Source of the DNA: Salinibacter pepae
Lineage (GTDB): Bacteria; Bacteroidota; Rhodothermia; Rhodothermales; Salinibacteraceae
Reading direction: 5' to 3'
Length of the DNA: 64,000 nucleotides
Assembly (NCBI RefSeq): GCF_947077775.1
Contig: NZ_CAMTTE010000001.1
Location: 434,001 to 498,000, forward strand
Shown in pieces: positions 51,357 to 60,913 of the stretch. A program made the translations under genes and the position numbers. The first letter of the stretch is position 1, and each line of letters begins with the position of its first letter. Below the pieces are notes generated by a model, which was given only the letters and a program-made list of their open reading frames with translations, made no database searches and was not told the DNA's origin.

Positions 51357-53141
51357 ATGGACCCACAGTTGCTAATTGTATTTGCGATCCTAGGGCTCAC
51401 TGTCGCCCTGATTGTGACCGAGGCATTTCGGATTGACGTGGTGGCAATCCTGGCCATGCTCTCGCTGGTCTGGGCCGGCAGCATCACACCGGAGCAGGCA
51501 CGGTCGGGCTTCTCAAGCAATGCTGTCTTCGCCATCATTGCGGTCATGATTATGGGGCGGGGCCTTTACAAATCGGGCATCACCGAGCGGATCGCAAATT
51601 TCATTCTGCAGGTTGCAGGGGCGGGGCGGCGTCAAATCATCTCCACAGTATCGGTCACCGTCGGGCTGATGTCCGGCCTCATGCAAAACCTGGGGGCGGC
51701 CGCCCTCTTTCTTCCCGTTATGACCGGCATTTCGAAGCGGGAACAAATTTCCATCTCTAGCCTCCTGATGCCGATGGGCTTCGCCGCCCTGCTCGGGGGC
51801 ACCCTGACAATGGTCGGAACGAGCTCACTGATCGTTCTCAACGACCTCCTTACGGCCCGGGGCCTCTCGACGTTTGGTCTCTTCAGCGTCTTCCCCATCG
51901 GGCTCGTCCTGCTGATCGTGGGCGTCGGGTACTTTTCTCTTCTCGGCCCGTACGTGCTTCCCTCCAAGCGCGAGGAGAGCGACACGACCTCCCCCGGCCA
52001 AAAGCTACTGAACGTATGGGGCCTCTCGGATAGCATCTATACCTTCCAAATCCCCAGTGGCAGCGCCCTCATCGGGAAATCCGCCGAGGAGTCCCGAATG
52101 GGCGCCAACTACAATATCAACCTGTTGGAGGTGTACGACGACGAGCAGTCGGACTACGACATTTGGCGGGAGATCCGGTTCCAGAAGCAGCAGAAGATCG
52201 TCGTCCAGGGCCAGGAGGGAGACGTCGAGGCCTTCAAAAACACCTACGGCCTTGAACTGACCGAAGAGGAAGACAAGTCGGATCTTGGATCGAGCGGCGG
52301 GTACATAGAGGTTGTCATTCCGGCCCGGTCCAGTCTCGTGGGGAAGACCCTGCGGGACGTGCCGCTCCGCGACACCTACAACGCGCAGGTGGTGCTCTTT
52401 TTCAGTGAAAGCGAGGTGGTGGAGAAGGGCTGGGCCGACCGGGTCATTCAGGCCGGGGACACGATGGTCCTGCACGCGAAGTGGGAGAGCCTGGAGTTCT
52501 TCAGGCAGAGCGAAAACTTTATCACCGTGACCCCACTGGAGTATGAGCCCAAACATCCCGAGAAGGCCTGGCTGTCGGTGGGCAGCTTCGCCGGAGCGAT
52601 CGGGCTGGTCCTCGCCCTCGACCTTTCCATCTCCATCGGCTTTCTTACCGGGGCCATCGCCATGATTCTTGGCGGCGTGCTGACGATCGAAGAGGCCTAT
52701 CGGTCGGTCGAATGGAAAGTCGTCTTTCTGATCGCGGGCCTCATCCCCATCGGCATCGCCATGGAGGAATCGGGGGCCGCCTCGGTCATTGCCCAAACCC
52801 TGGTGGCCCTGGTCCAGGGCGTCCATCCGTTCCTAATCTTGTTCTCCCTGGGCCTGTTGATGACCTTCTTCTCCCTGGTCATGTCCAACGTGGCGGCCAC
52901 CGTTCTCATGGTGCCCCTCGTGCTTGAGATGGCCGGCACCATCGACCTCACGGCACAGGTGTTGGTCCTTCAGGTGGGGCTCTGTGCGGCAAACTCGTTC
53001 ATTCTGCCCACCCACCACGTGAACGCCCTCCTCATGACGCCGGGTGGCTACCGCGTCCCGGACTACCTCCGTGCCGGGAGCGCTCTGTCGCTCATCTTCG
53101 TGCTCGTCACCACCACAATGCTTTATCTGTTCTACCTGTAA
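51357..53141 (+). CDS. SLC13 / DASS-type permease with two TrkA-C domains
   Basis: This 594-residue inner-membrane protein has two membrane halves. The first starts LLIVFAILGLTVALIVTEAF and holds SSNAVFAIIAVMIMGRGL. Two central RCK_C/TrkA-C domains follow: one at about residues 220-260 (IPSGSALIGKSAEES) and one at about 315-390 (VIPARSSLVGKTLRDVPL). The second half contains LMTFFSLVMSNVAATVLMVPLVLE and NSFILPTHHVNALLM. Such proteins carry dicarboxylates, sulfate or phosphate with sodium. Substrate specificity cannot be read from the sequence. It is divergent from tuf and not clearly part of an operon. Confidence 0.9.
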   Translation: MDPQLLIVFAILGLTVALIVTEAFRIDVVAILAMLSLVWAGSITPEQARSGFSSNAVFAIIAVMIMGRGLYKSGITERIANFILQVAGAGRRQIISTVSVTVGLMSGLMQNLGAAALFLPVMTGISKREQISISSLLMPMGFAALLGGTLTMVGTSSLIVLNDLLTARGLSTFGLFSVFPIGLVLLIVGVGYFSLLGPYVLPSKREESDTTSPGQKLLNVWGLSDSIYTFQIPSGSALIGKSAEESRMGANYNINLLEVYDDEQSDYDIWREIRFQKQQKIVVQGQEGDVEAFKNTYGLELTEEEDKSDLGSSGGYIEVVIPARSSLVGKTLRDVPLRDTYNAQVVLFFSESEVVEKGWADRVIQAGDTMVLHAKWESLEFFRQSENFITVTPLEYEPKHPEKAWLSVGSFAGAIGLVLALDLSISIGFLTGAIAMILGGVLTIEEAYRSVEWKVVFLIAGLIPIGIAMEESGAASVIAQTLVALVQGVHPFLILFSLGLLMTFFSLVMSNVAATVLMVPLVLEMAGTIDLTAQVLVLQVGLCAANSFILPTHHVNALLMTPGGYRVPDYLRAGSALSLIFVLVTTTMLYLFYL

Positions 53142-53312
53142 GCGCCCGTCCCGAAGGGGATCGTCTCGGCACGTGCGCCTGCTTCACACAATGCACACAG
53201 AGAAACCCGAGGGCTCTTCCACTGGTACCTTTTTGTCCATACTGCAGGGGTTTGCTTGCGCCCGCAGTATCAACTTGACCCGCCGTCTTTCTTTTGACGA
53301 CTCCGTTCATCC

Positions 53313-53624
53313 ATGAGGTCCCGTTCCGCTAGAAGTCAGAAGGTACAACCTCATACCCGAAGTGGAGAGCTTACCTCCCAGTCCGGCATCATCACTGGAC
53401 GCCTGGCCGACTGGGCCGATGCCCTGGAGACGACGAGCTCCGAGCTGCTGGACGCCATGGACCGCGCCGGCATCGAGCCCCTCATCGATACGGGGGCGTC
53501 CAAGGACGGAGAAGGCCACGACCGCCCGACCAACCCTGAACTCCGCTGCATCGCGATGACGGAGGCGGACGTGGGTCGCGTAAGCGCCGAGCTGCTCGAA
53601 ATTTCTCCTGTGGCGCGCGAGTAG
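53313..53624 (+). CDS. Small protein of unknown function
   Basis: This 103-residue protein begins basic (MRSRSARSQKVQPHTRSGEL) and then shows a helical segment WADALETTSSELLDAMDRAGIEPLI. No family is recognised. An inverted repeat (53239-53245 with 53264-53270) lies upstream. The start at 53313 is the only ATG near the helix, but a start further in is possible. It converges with the next short gene. Confidence 0.5.
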   Translation: MRSRSARSQKVQPHTRSGELTSQSGIITGRLADWADALETTSSELLDAMDRAGIEPLIDTGASKDGEGHDRPTNPELRCIAMTEADVGRVSAELLEISPVARE

Positions 53625-53746
53625 GAAGCGCCTCCCCCCATGCCCGTGCCCACCGCCGCGTTCAGGGGACACGGCCAGCTCGGGCGGGCCTTGCTCCGAG
53701 CCCACACTCGTCTTCGGACTGGACGAAGGGCAGTGGCCCGGGCTGC

Positions 53747-53989
53747 CTATCTGGGGACCTTCTGCCCCACGAGATTTGCGGCCTCGTCCATCAGGCGTTT
53801 GAAGCGGTGGGCGGTCGGCACGCTCTCGAACGAGAGCTCCCACCGATTCATCTCCACGCGGGTCAGCGTAAAATCCGACGGATCGAATCCTGCCGGTACG
53901 GCAAGGTGAATGACCGCGTACATGCGCTTCTTGCTGTCGGTCGTCACGGTTACGACGGCCCCGTGACGCTCGACATCGATCGGTATCAT
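53747..53989 (-). CDS. Small protein of unknown function
   Basis: This 80-residue protein has alternating polar and hydrophobic residues: VERHGAVVTVTTDSKKRMYAVIHL, then FTLTRVEMNRWELSFESVPTAHRFKRLMDEA. The layout suggests a small strand-helix fold. I do not recognise a family. The start is a clear ATG and the composition resembles a real protein. It lies between two unrelated genes. Confidence 0.5.
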   Translation of the reverse strand: MIPIDVERHGAVVTVTTDSKKRMYAVIHLAVPAGFDPSDFTLTRVEMNRWELSFESVPTAHRFKRLMDEAANLVGQKVPR

Positions 53990-54077
53990 TGCCTTAACTG
54001 CTTTTGGGGAAATCGCGGGGATGTCACCGCCCCAACAGGGCCCTCAGGCCTCCAGAGGCGACGTAGGGATGGGTGTT

Positions 54078-55679
54078 TTACTCTTGAGGCGCACGAACCA
54101 CCGCCCCGCCCGACGCCGCCCGGTGCACGGTTGCCCCCTGGGTGGGCGTCAAGGACTGCAACGAGGAGTTGGTCTTCGGGCTGGACTGCGTAAGAACCGT
54201 CTCTAGACTTCCGTTGGGCCCGTCTACGCTAATCGTCACGGCCCGAACCTCGGGCGGTTCGGGGTTGTCTTTCCCCTCCACATCTTTGACGACTCGGAAG
54301 GTGAAGAGGGTAAGGTCCTCTCTATTCTGGATGTCTTCCTTGCCGTAGCCATCTCCGTTTTCGTCTTTGAGTGCTGTATCGCCGAGAGTGACTTCGGTGC
54401 TGCCCACTGCCTTCACGTTCGTTCCCTCGGCTGTTACCTGAATGGACGTGCCCGGAGCCAGCGGATTCTCATTCTGCACGTCTCGCACCGTCAATTCGTA
54501 GGTCTGGGGCAGATCCGTCGGGCTCGGCTCGATTTTCATGGGATCAACCTTTACCTCCGGCCGCCCCGAGAAGACAACGGGAATCGTCTCGACGATCCTG
54601 TTCTCGTTGCCCGTCTCCGCCGGGTCGGGGCAGTTGTCGGGGTTCACGATTGTATTGACGTCGTCGGTCCCCACCGTACTGGCCTGCACGGTGGCAACCC
54701 CACCGAGCGGCAACGGATTTGCGGACGTGAGCGTGACAGATCCTTGTCCCTGATCGTCGGTCTGGACAGAGCCCCCGATGAGCCCCGCGTTCGTACTGAA
54801 GGAAACGGAGGTGCCCGGCACCACGGGGTTCCCGTACTTGTCCCCCACGAACACCTGGACCGGGGTCGTTACACCCGGATTCTCGAAACCAGGGAAGTTT
54901 GTCCGTTCCGGGGCGAGGCTGAAGTGGCATTTGTTGGGAAGCCCCCCGTGAATAGAAAGCCCCACCGGCTTGGACCGGAAGGTCGTCCCGTCGGGCCGTT
55001 CGGTCCGGGCCACCACCTGTACCACGCCCGCCTCCTTTCCGCTCGATACATTCACGGTGGCCTGCCCCTGCCCGTTGGTCTCCACGGTGCTCGGGGTCAG
55101 GCTGGCCCCTTCGGGCCGCTGTCCGAATCGGAAGTCCACGTCCACGGCCTGGTCCGCCTGGATGGCCTTCCCGGTCGAGTCGACAACCTGGAACGTCAAC
55201 CGCGCGATGCTTGTCCCCCCGCTCTCCTGCACGCGAATCGAACTGGCCGACTGGTCCTGCAACACAATGTCGGTGGGACGTCCGGGCTCTCGGTTTTCTT
55301 CCCCCCCAATCTCGAGCGTAAAGCTCAGGTCGGACGCCCCCGCATCGGGCGATGCCTGCCGCGTCTGCTGAACATCCACCCCCTTTTTCGACACCGTGAT
55401 GACGATCTCCGTGGGCTCGTCCACGTCGATTCGCTCATTGAAGCGCCCCGTCGAATCCGTTGTGGTCGTCTCTTCGACCTGCTCGCCCGTCTCGTCCGTG
55501 AACTGAATGACGACCTGCGCACCCACCACGGGGTCAGAGGCGGCGTTGAGCACTTGGCCGGCCACGGTCGCGTCGCCGGAGCCGCCCCCGCCGAGGTCAC
55601 AGCCAAGTCCAACAGTCAAAAGAAGAACGGCCGCTAGGACGAGGGACAGCGGTCGACCGGCGCGGAGAGAACAGAACAT
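54078..55679 (-). CDS. Lipoprotein with carboxypeptidase-regulatory-like and Ig-like domains
   Basis: This 533-residue lipoprotein has a basic start, a hydrophobic core and GLGC with the lipid Cys at residue 27. A carboxypeptidase-regulatory-like domain (residues 35-110) reads VAGQVLNAASDPVVGAQVVI, and two or three Ig-like bacterial domains follow (FQVVDSTGKAIQADQAVDV; VFVGDKYGNPVVPGTSVSF; LTVRDVQNENPLAPGTSI), each with the D-x-x-G-N/x-x-x-x-G-T pattern of Big_1. It is probably surface-exposed. The adhesion or scaffold role is inferred. The ATG at 55679 gives the lipoprotein signal. Confidence 0.82.
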   Translation of the reverse strand: MFCSLRAGRPLSLVLAAVLLLTVGLGCDLGGGGSGDATVAGQVLNAASDPVVGAQVVIQFTDETGEQVEETTTTDSTGRFNERIDVDEPTEIVITVSKKGVDVQQTRQASPDAGASDLSFTLEIGGEENREPGRPTDIVLQDQSASSIRVQESGGTSIARLTFQVVDSTGKAIQADQAVDVDFRFGQRPEGASLTPSTVETNGQGQATVNVSSGKEAGVVQVVARTERPDGTTFRSKPVGLSIHGGLPNKCHFSLAPERTNFPGFENPGVTTPVQVFVGDKYGNPVVPGTSVSFSTNAGLIGGSVQTDDQGQGSVTLTSANPLPLGGVATVQASTVGTDDVNTIVNPDNCPDPAETGNENRIVETIPVVFSGRPEVKVDPMKIEPSPTDLPQTYELTVRDVQNENPLAPGTSIQVTAEGTNVKAVGSTEVTLGDTALKDENGDGYGKEDIQNREDLTLFTFRVVKDVEGKDNPEPPEVRAVTISVDGPNGSLETVLTQSSPKTNSSLQSLTPTQGATVHRAASGGAVVRAPQE

Positions 55680-56222
55680 GGAACCGGAGCGGGAGTCGGA
55701 AGCCAGCGCATCATCATGATGCGGCAAGAAGCATTCCGGAATCTGCCTGCCCCGCGTGGGGCGCCACACAAACCGACTGGGGACCGGCGGTTTCTCGGGT
55801 CGTCTCTGAGTTCAGCACGGCCTAAAAACAACAAACAGAAGAGCAATGCGCCCGACGGAAAGCAGGGTTTGCCCCGTGTCGCCGTAGAGACGGGTCCTCG
55901 GCCCGATTTTCGTGTACTTTTGGAGGATTATTTTTGACTCTTGATCATCCAAAAGATGACACTGCGGCCGGGCCGAACCGGGAGGGTGCCTTTCGTAACG
56001 GCAGAGCTGGTGTTTTTACACTCCGGGCCTTTCACGGCCTCGGGGCCGTGCGCCATCGGCCGCTCTCTCCCGGTCAGGGGCCGCCCGTTGGGAGGAGTGA
56101 TGAAAGGGATGAATCAGAAAGCAGTGTCGGGATCCAGACGGTGGGCTCCCGTGGTGGGCCCGGACTGGGTGGACCTGGCAACGGACCGCCCGGCGCACAT
56201 TAGAGCCCCCGCTGTCTCCTCC
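55680..56222. other. Intergenic region with no gene
   Basis: These 543 bases between the lipoprotein and scpA contain no protein-like frame; open frames of about 90-100 codons on the plus strand have repetitive Gly, Pro and Arg. A perfect 7-bp hairpin with a TCGG loop (56033-56039 with 56044-56050) stands out, and TGACTC/GATCATCC-like AT-rich sequence near 55920-55960 may hold a promoter. No U-run follows the hairpin in either direction. Confidence 0.5.
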
Positions 56223-57044
56223 TCAAGGGTCGTCGGAGGCCCCTGAGCCTCCCCCGACGGCCCCATCTCCTTGGGGCCGAGAGCGATTTTGCTGGGCCGG
56301 ATCGTCGGCCCGAAGCGACGTGTCGCCTCGTGCCTCCACGGAGAAGTCCGAGGCCCGCTCCTCGATTCGAAGCCGGAGATGTTGCTGTCGCGTCAGTTCC
56401 AGAAGCGCCAGGAAGGTCGCAATGACGAAGCCGCGCGATTCTCCCTGAATCAGGGCCCGAAAGGAGACCCGGGGCTCGCGACGCAGGCGCTCGATCACGT
56501 ACTGCTGCTGTTCCTCGACGGTGTATTCGAGCGGCTCGACCTCATGGATGGGCTCGTCGGCCTCGTCCTCCTCGTCGGCCTCGAGGACTCGCCCGAGCGC
56601 CTCGACCAACTCGTAGACGGACGCATCGACCTCTGCGTCGTGGGATTCTTCGATGCGCTCCCGGTCCGAGGACGCGTCCCCCCGCACGAAGTGCTCGCGA
56701 CGTCGCTCCCGACGGGTGGACAGTTGGTCGGCCGCCTCTTTGAAGCGCACGTACTCCAGAAGGCGCTCCACCAACTCGCGGCGCGGATCGACGGATTCTC
56801 CGTCCTCGTCGGCCTCCTGTGAGGGCAGGAGCATGCGGGCCTTGATGTTGATGAGGAGGGCCGCCATGTAGATAAAGTCGCCCACGCCGTCGAGGTCGAT
56901 TTCCTCCATTACACGGACGTACGCGAGGTACTCGTCCGCGATGCGGGCGATGGGGATGTCGTAGATGTCGATCTCGTCCCGCTTGATGAAAAACAGGAGG
57001 AGGTCCATCGGGCCCTCAAATTGCTCCAGCTCAACGCGGTACAT
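56223..57044 (-). CDS. scpA: Segregation and condensation protein A
   Basis: This 273-residue kleisin bridges the SMC dimer in chromosome condensation. The start YRVELEQFEGPMDLLLFFIKRDEIDIYDIPIARI is diagnostic, followed by DFIYMAALLINIKARMLLPS. The C-terminal winged-helix part contains VSFRALIQGESRGFVIATFLALLELTRQQHLRLRIEE. The linker is long and acidic, and a 35-residue low-complexity tail ends the protein. No scpB follows. The ATG at 57044 is used; upstream residues are not part of the family. It begins 62 bases after the galE stop. Confidence 0.95.
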   Translation of the reverse strand: MYRVELEQFEGPMDLLLFFIKRDEIDIYDIPIARIADEYLAYVRVMEEIDLDGVGDFIYMAALLINIKARMLLPSQEADEDGESVDPRRELVERLLEYVRFKEAADQLSTRRERRREHFVRGDASSDRERIEESHDAEVDASVYELVEALGRVLEADEEDEADEPIHEVEPLEYTVEEQQQYVIERLRREPRVSFRALIQGESRGFVIATFLALLELTRQQHLRLRIEERASDFSVEARGDTSLRADDPAQQNRSRPQGDGAVGGGSGASDDP

Positions 57045-57106
57045 GTCCGCTCGTGCCGTTGTGGAAAGGACGACGGCGCTTGTCTGGCCCTCAGTGACGG
57101 AGCCGT

Positions 57107-58093
57107 TCACTGCAGTTCATCATACCCGCTCGGGTGGCGTCGGTGCCATTCCCAAGCGGAGCCGATGATGTCGTCGAGGGCGCTGCGTTCCGGGGCCCAT
57201 CCGAGCTCCTCCCGGATCTTGTCGCTGCTTGCGATGAGGACCGGTGGGTCTCCGGGGCGGGGAGCGCCCTCCTCGGCGGGAATCTCGTGGCCCGTAACGC
57301 GGCGGGCCGTCTCGATGACCTCCCGCACGCTGTATCCCTTCCCGTTGCCCAGGTTATACACGCGGCTTCCATCGTCCAGGGCGTTCAGGGCCAGGACGTG
57401 CGCCTGCGCGAGGTCGAGCACATGGACGTAGTCGCGCACGCACGTGCCATCGGGGGTATCGTAGTCGTCCCCGAAGATGACAATCTTGTCGCGCTGACCA
57501 AGCGCGACTTCCAGCACGATGGGGATGAGGTGCGTCTCGGGGTCGTGGTCCTCGCCCTGATGGGGCCCGGCGGCCCCGGCCGCGTTGAAGTAGCGGAGCG
57601 CGGCGTAGGAGAGGTCCTCGGTTTCGTCGAGCCAGTGGAGGGTCCGCTCCAGAATAAACTTTGACTCGCCGTAGGGGCTTCCCGGATCGACCGTCACGTC
57701 CTCGTCGATGGGAATGCGTTCCGGGGTGCCGAACAGGTTCGCGGTTGAGGACAGGATGAAACGATCCACGTCGTGCTCCACGGCGGACTTCATCAGGTTA
57801 ATTCCGCACCGCACATTTTCGTCGAGATAGAGGAACGGCTCTTCCATCGACTCCCCGACCAGGGTATGCGACGCGAAATGCATGATCGCCTCGGGTCGAT
57901 GCTCGGCGAGGGTGCGATCAATCCGTCCACGGTCGTTCAGGTCCCCGTGAACGAAGGCCGCATCGTCCGGCACCGCCGCCCGGTGCCCCTGCGACAGGTT
58001 GTCGAGCACGATCACGTCGTTTCCGGTCTCGACGAGTTGGCGGGCGACGGTGCTTCCGATGTACCCGGCCCCTCCAGTAACAAGAACGCGCAT
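57107..58093 (-). CDS. galE: UDP-glucose 4-epimerase
   Basis: This 328-residue short-chain dehydrogenase interconverts UDP-glucose and UDP-galactose for polysaccharide synthesis. NAD binding is by [15 protein letters not shown] and VLDNLSQGH, the catalytic region has [10 protein letters not shown] then SPYGESK (Y-x-x-x-K), and [19 protein letters not shown] and [14 protein letters not shown] are GalE hallmarks. The ATG at 58093 starts at the first strand. It follows the terminator of pnp and is 62 bases before scpA. Possible substrates include UDP-GlcNAc. Confidence 0.93.
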   Translation of the reverse strand: MRVLVTGGAGYIGSTVARQLVETGNDVIVLDNLSQGHRAAVPDDAAFVHGDLNDRGRIDRTLAEHRPEAIMHFASHTLVGESMEEPFLYLDENVRCGINLMKSAVEHDVDRFILSSTANLFGTPERIPIDEDVTVDPGSPYGESKFILERTLHWLDETEDLSYAALRYFNAAGAAGPHQGEDHDPETHLIPIVLEVALGQRDKIVIFGDDYDTPDGTCVRDYVHVLDLAQAHVLALNALDDGSRVYNLGNGKGYSVREVIETARRVTGHEIPAEEGAPRPGDPPVLIASSDKIREELGWAPERSALDDIIGSAWEWHRRHPSGYDELQ

Positions 58094-58157
58094 AAACGTC
58101 GGCTCGGGGGTGTGATTCATTGCAACGGCGAACGGCCCCGATATACTTCGGGCCTAT

Positions 58158-58193
58158 ACAAAAGGCGAGAGCCCAGGGGCCCTCGCCTTTTGT
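58158..58193 (-). terminator. Terminator between pnp and galE
   Basis: A 12-bp perfect inverted repeat (58158-58169 with 58182-58193) ends in TTTTGT on the plus side and, on the minus strand, in the same TTTTGT. It lies 49 bases after the pnp stop codon and upstream of galE. It can work in both directions, but only a minus-strand transcript is seen. Confidence 0.85.
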
Positions 58194-58242
58194 GCAATCG
58201 CATGTGCCGTCGGGCCCCGGGCAGGAGCCGGGGCCGTCTCGG

Positions 58243-60381
58243 CTACTCGTTCTGCTCTCCATTTTCTTCGGAGACGAACGGCTTTCGCGTAAGGCGCATC
58301 TTGCCGTCGTCGTGGACCTCGAGGAGATGCACCTTCACCTTGTCGCCCACCTCAAGGTAGTCCTCAACGTTCTCGACGTAGTCGTAGTCGATCTCGGAGA
58401 CATGGAGCAGGCCCGTCTTCTCGGGCATGATCTCGACGAAGGCCCCGAAGTCGCGGATACCCTTGACGGTGCCGACGTAGTCCTCGCCCTCTTCCGGCAC
58501 GGCCACGATTTGCTTGATCCGCTCGATGGCGGCCTCGGCGTCGTTCTGATTGGTGGCCGCGATCGTCACGATGCCCACGCCGTCTTCCTCCTCGACCGTG
58601 ATCTCGGTGTTCGTCTCTTCCTGAACGCTCTTGACGACCTTCCCGCCCGGGCCAATGACGGCCCCAATCCGGTCGGGGTCGATCGTGAGCTTGGTGAGGC
58701 GCGGGGCGTGGCTGGACAGCTCTGCCCGCGGCTCCGCAATGGTCTCCTCCATGCTGTCGAGAATGTGGTGACGCGCGTCTCGAGACTGCTTCAGGGCCTT
58801 CAGCATGACGTCGCGGGACAGGCCCTCGATCTTCATGTCCATCTGACAGGCCGTGATGCCGTCCCGGGTCCCCGTGAGCTTGAAGTCCATGTCGCCCAGG
58901 TGGTCCTCCTGGCCGAGGATGTCGGTGAGGACGGTGGTCTCGTCCTCCTCCTGCACGAGCCCCATCGCGATGCCGGCCACTGGCTTCTCGATGGGCACCC
59001 CGGCATCCATGAGGGCCAGGCTGCCGGCGCAGACGCTGGCCATGGAGGAGGAGCCGTTCGACTCCATGACGTCGGCGTTGATGCGGATCGTATACGGGAA
59101 CGCGTCCTGCTCCGGGATGACCGGCCGCAGGGCCCGCTCCGCGAGCATGCTGTGGCCGATTTCGCGGCGCTTGGGACCCCGCAGGTAGCTGGCCTCGCCC
59201 ACCGAGAACGGCGGGAAGCGGTAGTGGAGGTAGAACGACTTGTCCGTGTCGGCGAAGACCTCGTCGACCGGCTGCACGTCGTCCGACGTGCCGAGCGTAA
59301 TGGAGCCGAGCACCTGCGTCTCCCCTCGCGTGAAGATGGCGGACCCGTGGACACGCGGCAGATAACCGACCTCCATCCAAAGATCCCGAACGTCGGTCTG
59401 GTCGCGTCCGTCGATGCGCTTGCCCTCCTCAACGATCATGTTGCGCATCTCGTCCTTCTCCACCTCCCCAATGGCGTCGCGGATGTCCGAGGCGGTGTAG
59501 CCCTCCGGGGTTTCGGACGCATCGCCGAGCACGTTGTCGACGGCCTGGTCCTTGAGGGCCCCGATCCCGCCGTGAAACGTCTCTTTGCTGTACGGCCCGT
59601 GGATGTGGTCGGCCACCTTCGGTCCGTACTCCTCTCGCATGCGCTGCACCAGTTGCTCCGGCACGCGGTCGGCCTCCCACTCAAACGGCTCGGGCTCGCC
59701 CGCCTGCTCCACGAGACGGTGTTGTCCCTCACAGAGCCGACGAATCGACCGGTGGGCCACGTCGAGGGCCTCGATCATGCTCTCCTCGCTGATCTCTTCG
59801 GCCTCCCCCTCCACCATGACGAGAGCGTCTTCCTTCCCCGCCACCACGAGGTCGATGTCACTCTCTTCGGTCTGCGGCATCGTGGGGTTTACAATGTAGT
59901 CCCCATCCACACGGCCCACGCGAACCTCCGCGAAGGGCCCCGCGAAGGGCGCCCCCGACAGCATGAGGGCCGCGGACGACCCCACCCCGGCAATCACGTC
60001 GGCGTCGAAGTCCTGGCCGGCCGAGATGACGAAGTTCACGACGTGGACGTCGTGGTAGAAGCCGTCCGGGAAGAGCGGCCGGATCGCGCGATCAATTAGC
60101 CGTGAGGTGAGCGTCTCCTTGTCGGTGGGACGCCCCTCGCGCTTGATGAACCCGCCCGGCACCTTCCCCCCGGCCGCAAACTTTTCCCGGTAGTCAACGG
60201 TGAGCGGGAAGAAGTTCGACTCGTTAACGGAGTCGCTGAGTGTGGCGGTGGAGAGCACCATCGTGTCTCCCAGCCGGGCCACGACGGACCCGTCGGCCTG
60301 CTTGGCGATGCGGCCGGTCTCCAGCGACAGCGATCGGTCGGGGACGAACTCGATGTCTTCAATGTGGGCTTCAGGCTTCAT
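58243..60381 (-). CDS. pnp: Polyribonucleotide nucleotidyltransferase
   Basis: This 712-residue exoribonuclease degrades RNA with phosphate. Two RNase PH domains are present (residues about 1-220 and 310-540), the second with SGSSSMASVCAGSLAL-like catalytic sequence (NGSSSMASVCAGSLALMDAG) and AMGLV. A KH domain (IGAVIGPGGKVVKSV) and an S1 domain (YVGTVKGIRDFGAFVEIMP) form the C-terminus. The ATG at 60381 fits. It follows rpsO by 140 bases, the classical gene order. Confidence 0.98.
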   Translation of the reverse strand: MKPEAHIEDIEFVPDRSLSLETGRIAKQADGSVVARLGDTMVLSTATLSDSVNESNFFPLTVDYREKFAAGGKVPGGFIKREGRPTDKETLTSRLIDRAIRPLFPDGFYHDVHVVNFVISAGQDFDADVIAGVGSSAALMLSGAPFAGPFAEVRVGRVDGDYIVNPTMPQTEESDIDLVVAGKEDALVMVEGEAEEISEESMIEALDVAHRSIRRLCEGQHRLVEQAGEPEPFEWEADRVPEQLVQRMREEYGPKVADHIHGPYSKETFHGGIGALKDQAVDNVLGDASETPEGYTASDIRDAIGEVEKDEMRNMIVEEGKRIDGRDQTDVRDLWMEVGYLPRVHGSAIFTRGETQVLGSITLGTSDDVQPVDEVFADTDKSFYLHYRFPPFSVGEASYLRGPKRREIGHSMLAERALRPVIPEQDAFPYTIRINADVMESNGSSSMASVCAGSLALMDAGVPIEKPVAGIAMGLVQEEDETTVLTDILGQEDHLGDMDFKLTGTRDGITACQMDMKIEGLSRDVMLKALKQSRDARHHILDSMEETIAEPRAELSSHAPRLTKLTIDPDRIGAVIGPGGKVVKSVQEETNTEITVEEEDGVGIVTIAATNQNDAEAAIERIKQIVAVPEEGEDYVGTVKGIRDFGAFVEIMPEKTGLLHVSEIDYDYVENVEDYLEVGDKVKVHLLEVHDDGKMRLTRKPFVSEENGEQNE

Positions 60382-60486
60382 ACGTCTCAATCTGCTACTC
60401 TCATAAGTCAACAAAAGGCGAAAGGGGTTCCGACGCGGGGCCGTCGGTTAGGGCACTCCGTATGCCCCCCGTATAGCAAACGGCCC

Positions 60487-60501
60487 CCCGGCGAGGCCGG
60501 G
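60487..60501 (-). promoter_or_regulatory. GC-rich hairpin in the rpsO-pnp spacer
   Basis: A 6-bp perfect stem with a 3-base loop (60487-60492 with 60496-60501) lies 20 bases after the rpsO stop codon. It is followed on the minus strand by GGGGCCGTTT, so termination would be weak. The E. coli rpsO-pnp spacer carries both a terminator and an RNase III site; this one may have a similar role. Confidence 0.35.
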
Positions 60502-60521
60502 ACGCCGCATTGCGGAGCGGG

Positions 60522-60788
60522 CTACTTTCGGAGCTCCAGTTCATCTCGGATGGTACGGTACCGCTCGATCTCGTTTTCCTGAAGGTAATTCAGCAACCGT
60601 CGGCGCTTTCCGACGAGATCAAGGAGTCCCTGCCGGGTGGAATTGTCGTTGGGGTGGTCTTCGAGGTGCTCCGTGAGGTGTTCGATCCGCTTCGTGAAGA
60701 TCGCAATTTGCACCTCCGGGGTCCCTGTGTCGTTCGGTCCGTTGCCGAACCGGTCTATAATTTTCTGTTGCTCTTCTTGTGTAATCAT
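60522..60788 (-). CDS. rpsO: Ribosomal protein S15
   Basis: This 88-residue protein binds 16S rRNA and is needed for small-subunit assembly. It contains [26 protein letters not shown] and [19 protein letters not shown], the S15 signature. It commonly represses its own translation. A hairpin that overlaps its likely ribosome-binding site lies directly upstream. It comes after ribF and before pnp. Confidence 0.98.
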   Translation of the reverse strand: MITQEEQQKIIDRFGNGPNDTGTPEVQIAIFTKRIEHLTEHLEDHPNDNSTRQGLLDLVGKRRRLLNYLQENEIERYRTIRDELELRK

Positions 60789-60791
60789 CGT

Positions 60792-60838
60792 GCGGTGAAA
60801 TACCTCTTTAGATTATGCCATGCTAAAGAAGAAACCGC
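60792..60838 (-). promoter_or_regulatory. Structured leader of rpsO
   Basis: An outer 5-bp stem (60792-60796 with 60834-60838) and an inner 6-bp stem (60806-60811 with 60823-60828) form one bipartite hairpin just before the start codon at 60788. The likely Shine-Dalgarno AGAGGT, at 60802-60807 on the minus strand, overlaps the inner stem. This arrangement would fit S15-controlled translation, which occurs with different RNA folds in different phyla. Confidence 0.5.
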
Positions 60839-60913
60839 GACTCCAGCGTGGGTTCGCGGGCGAACGTGCCGAACACCATCTTCGTCCCGGGACACCGGAA
60901 CAGCGAGCAGCCG

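Noticed and set aside
53239-53270. Inverted repeat between the SLC13 gene and the next small gene as a terminator
   Set aside because: The stem is 7 bp plus a few pairs with a bulge, and no T-run follows in either direction; it may be an operator, but there is no support.
55934-56246. Two overlapping frames of 89 and 101 codons in the gap upstream of scpA
   Set aside because: Low-complexity Gly/Pro/Arg composition and no recognisable domain; treated as non-coding.
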